Shown here piece by piece: positions 62,647 through 64,000 of a DNA stretch of 64,000 bases. The notes under the pieces were generated by a model that saw only the letters and a list, made by a program, of their open reading frames with translations, was not told the origin of the DNA and did no database searches. The translations under genes were made by a program, and so were the position numbers. Numbering within the stretch: position 1 is the first letter of the stretch; each line of letters opens with the position of its first letter. Source of the DNA: Winogradskyella sp. PC-19 (GTDB lineage Bacteria; Bacteroidota; Bacteroidia; Flavobacteriales; Flavobacteriaceae); assembly GCF_002163855.1 (NCBI RefSeq), contig NZ_CP019332.1:1157145-1221144 (forward strand), given 5' to 3'.

Positions 62647-64000
62647 ATGAAAAAACTTCTATTTCTATTATTAATAATCGTTTCGTGCAAAGAAAACACT
62701 AAATCTACTGATTTTGATTTTACTACTGTTTTTGAAAAAAGTCAAGGATTAGAGACCGCCACTTACCAAGAAACGATTTCCTACTATAAAGAACTAGCAA
62801 ATAATTATTCTGAAATATCTATCGAAGCTATTGGAGAAACAGATTCCGGAAAACCATTACATATAGTTACGTTAAACCCAAATGCTAACGGATTTGATTT
62901 TGAAAAACTTAGAAAAGACAACAGAATTTTACTCATAAACAATGGCATTCATCCAGGTGAATCTGACGGTATTGACGCCACTATGATGCTATTCAGAGAT
63001 TTTGTTAATGGTAAAATTCAAGCTCCTAAGAACACTGTCTTAGTTACCATTCCGATTTACAATGTTGGTGGAAGCCTTAATCGAAATACAGGTACAAGAA
63101 CAAACCAAAATGGACCAAAAGCTTATGGTTTTAGAGGTAATGCTCGTAATTACGACCTTAACCGAGACTTTATAAAAACAGATACTAAAAACGCAAAAAC
63201 GTTTGCAAAGATTTTTCATTTGGTACAACCAGACGTTTTTATTGACAATCATGTAAGCAATGGTGCAGATTATCAATACACTTTGACACATTTATTTACG
63301 CAGCATAACAAACTTGGAGGAGAATTAGGCAAGTACTTACACACCGAAATGATGCCGCAATTAGAAGAAAAACTCGAAGCCAAGGATTGGGATATTACAC
63401 CTTATGTCAATGTCTTTAACCGTACTCCAGAATCAGGATTTTCACAATTTAAAGATTCACCAAGATATTCAACTGGCTATACAACACTATTCAACACTTT
63501 AGGGATGATGGTCGAAACTCATATGCTAAAACCATATAAACAAAGGGTTGAAGGCACATATGAACTCATGAAAAGCATGGTCGAAATAACAGAATCACAA
63601 GGTAAAAAGATTTCAGATTTACGAAAAAAGCAGTTTAGTACTTGGACAGTAGGTAACGATTATCCTTTAGCTTGGCAGATAGATACGACTAAATCTTCTA
63701 CACTAAATTTTAAAGGTTTTGAAGGCCAAATGATAGAAAGTAATTTAACTGGAGCAAAACGCTTAAAGTATTACAGTAACAAACCGTTTGAGAAAGAAGT
63801 TAAGTATCAAAATTATTTCAAATCAACGCATACAATCAAAATACCAAAAGGGTATATTATTCCTCAAGGCATGCATCATGTAATAGACCGATTAAAGCTT
63901 AATAATATTGAAATGACACAACTTAAGAAAGACACTTTAATTACTGTCGAATCTTATAGAATCTCGGATTACAAATCGCGTACATCACCATACGAAGGGC
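62647..64000 (+). CDS. M14-family zinc carboxypeptidase lipoprotein, partial
   Basis: The gene starts at an ATG at 62647 and runs past the window after 451 codons. The N terminus is a lipoprotein signal (MKKLLFLLLIIVSC, Cys14). The M14 catalytic set is visible: zinc ligands His102 and Glu105 in NNGIHPGESDG, Asn-Arg residues in ARNYDLNRDF, a third zinc His in FIDNHVSNGADY, and the catalytic Glu in LGMMVETHMLKP. It should remove C-terminal residues from peptides at the cell surface or in the periplasm. The region after about residue 310 is unassigned. It is divergent from ctlX. Confidence 0.9.
   Translation, partial: MKKLLFLLLIIVSCKENTKSTDFDFTTVFEKSQGLETATYQETISYYKELANNYSEISIEAIGETDSGKPLHIVTLNPNANGFDFEKLRKDNRILLINNGIHPGESDGIDATMMLFRDFVNGKIQAPKNTVLVTIPIYNVGGSLNRNTGTRTNQNGPKAYGFRGNARNYDLNRDFIKTDTKNAKTFAKIFHLVQPDVFIDNHVSNGADYQYTLTHLFTQHNKLGGELGKYLHTEMMPQLEEKLEAKDWDITPYVNVFNRTPESGFSQFKDSPRYSTGYTTLFNTLGMMVETHMLKPYKQRVEGTYELMKSMVEITESQGKKISDLRKKQFSTWTVGNDYPLAWQIDTTKSSTLNFKGFEGQMIESNLTGAKRLKYYSNKPFEKEVKYQNYFKSTHTIKIPKGYIIPQGMHHVIDRLKLNNIEMTQLKKDTLITVESYRISDYKSRTSPYEG

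Overview
The window is chromosomal DNA from a marine member of the Flavobacteriaceae (Bacteroidetes). The evidence is AT-rich coding sequence, type IX secretion (T9SS) adhesins with gliding-type C-terminal domains, DUF-family genes typical of flavobacteria (DUF3667, DUF4293, DUF2911, DUF1599), a Rho factor with a long Asn/Lys/Gln-rich insert, several upstream TAnnTTTG -7 promoter elements, and a green-tuned proteorhodopsin paired with a Blh retinal-forming dioxygenase. The gene set resembles genera such as Winogradskyella, Psychroserpens or Olleya, but I cannot fix the genus by eye. I saw no tRNA, rRNA, CRISPR array or insertion sequence.

Region 1 (1-10 kb) is mostly housekeeping. It holds a DUF1599 gene, folP, an unknown lipoprotein gene, the diadenylate cyclase gene cdaA, two tandem DUF3667 membrane proteins, an ABC exporter, truA, a phosphoesterase, a DUF4293 gene and rho. 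Region 2 (10-21.6 kb) is a minus-strand block of very large secreted repeat proteins. A 2169-codon adhesin gene is interrupted by one in-frame TAA and carries thirteen 77-residue repeats in a higher-order array. After a small secreted protein gene comes an intact 1443-residue relative. Region 3 (21.8-33 kb) holds folE, cysS, yidD, lgt, a DUF192 lipoprotein, secDF, mdh, envelope proteins of unknown function and a decayed Tyr/His-rich gene. Region 4 (33.5-48 kb) holds gyrB, asnB, a DUF2911 gene, queE, a RidA-like lipoprotein, a HerA-like ATPase, a frameshifted lipoprotein gene, cupin and hydrolase genes, rluF, and the ffh-folD group.

Region 5 (48-56 kb) is the most distinctive. A sigma / FecR / TonB-receptor operon is transcribed divergently from a large acidic modular lipoprotein. 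It abuts blh, which is in turn divergent from the proteorhodopsin gene. Two inverted repeats sit in the blh/proteorhodopsin control region. Region 6 (56-64 kb) holds a DinB/YfiT-like protein, argS, a TPR sensor histidine kinase, a CpcT/CpeT-like lipoprotein, ctlX and a partial M14 peptidase.

The genes work together in a few clear places. Lgt, SecDF, Ffh and YidD serve envelope protein export and lipidation in a genome rich in lipoproteins. FolP, FolE and FolD serve folate metabolism, and FolE also feeds the queuosine pathway of QueE. Blh makes the retinal used by the rhodopsin. Four genes show damage or odd starts: the adhesin, two small secreted or lipoprotein genes, and yidD. Motif families were assigned by reading the sequence; no database search was run.
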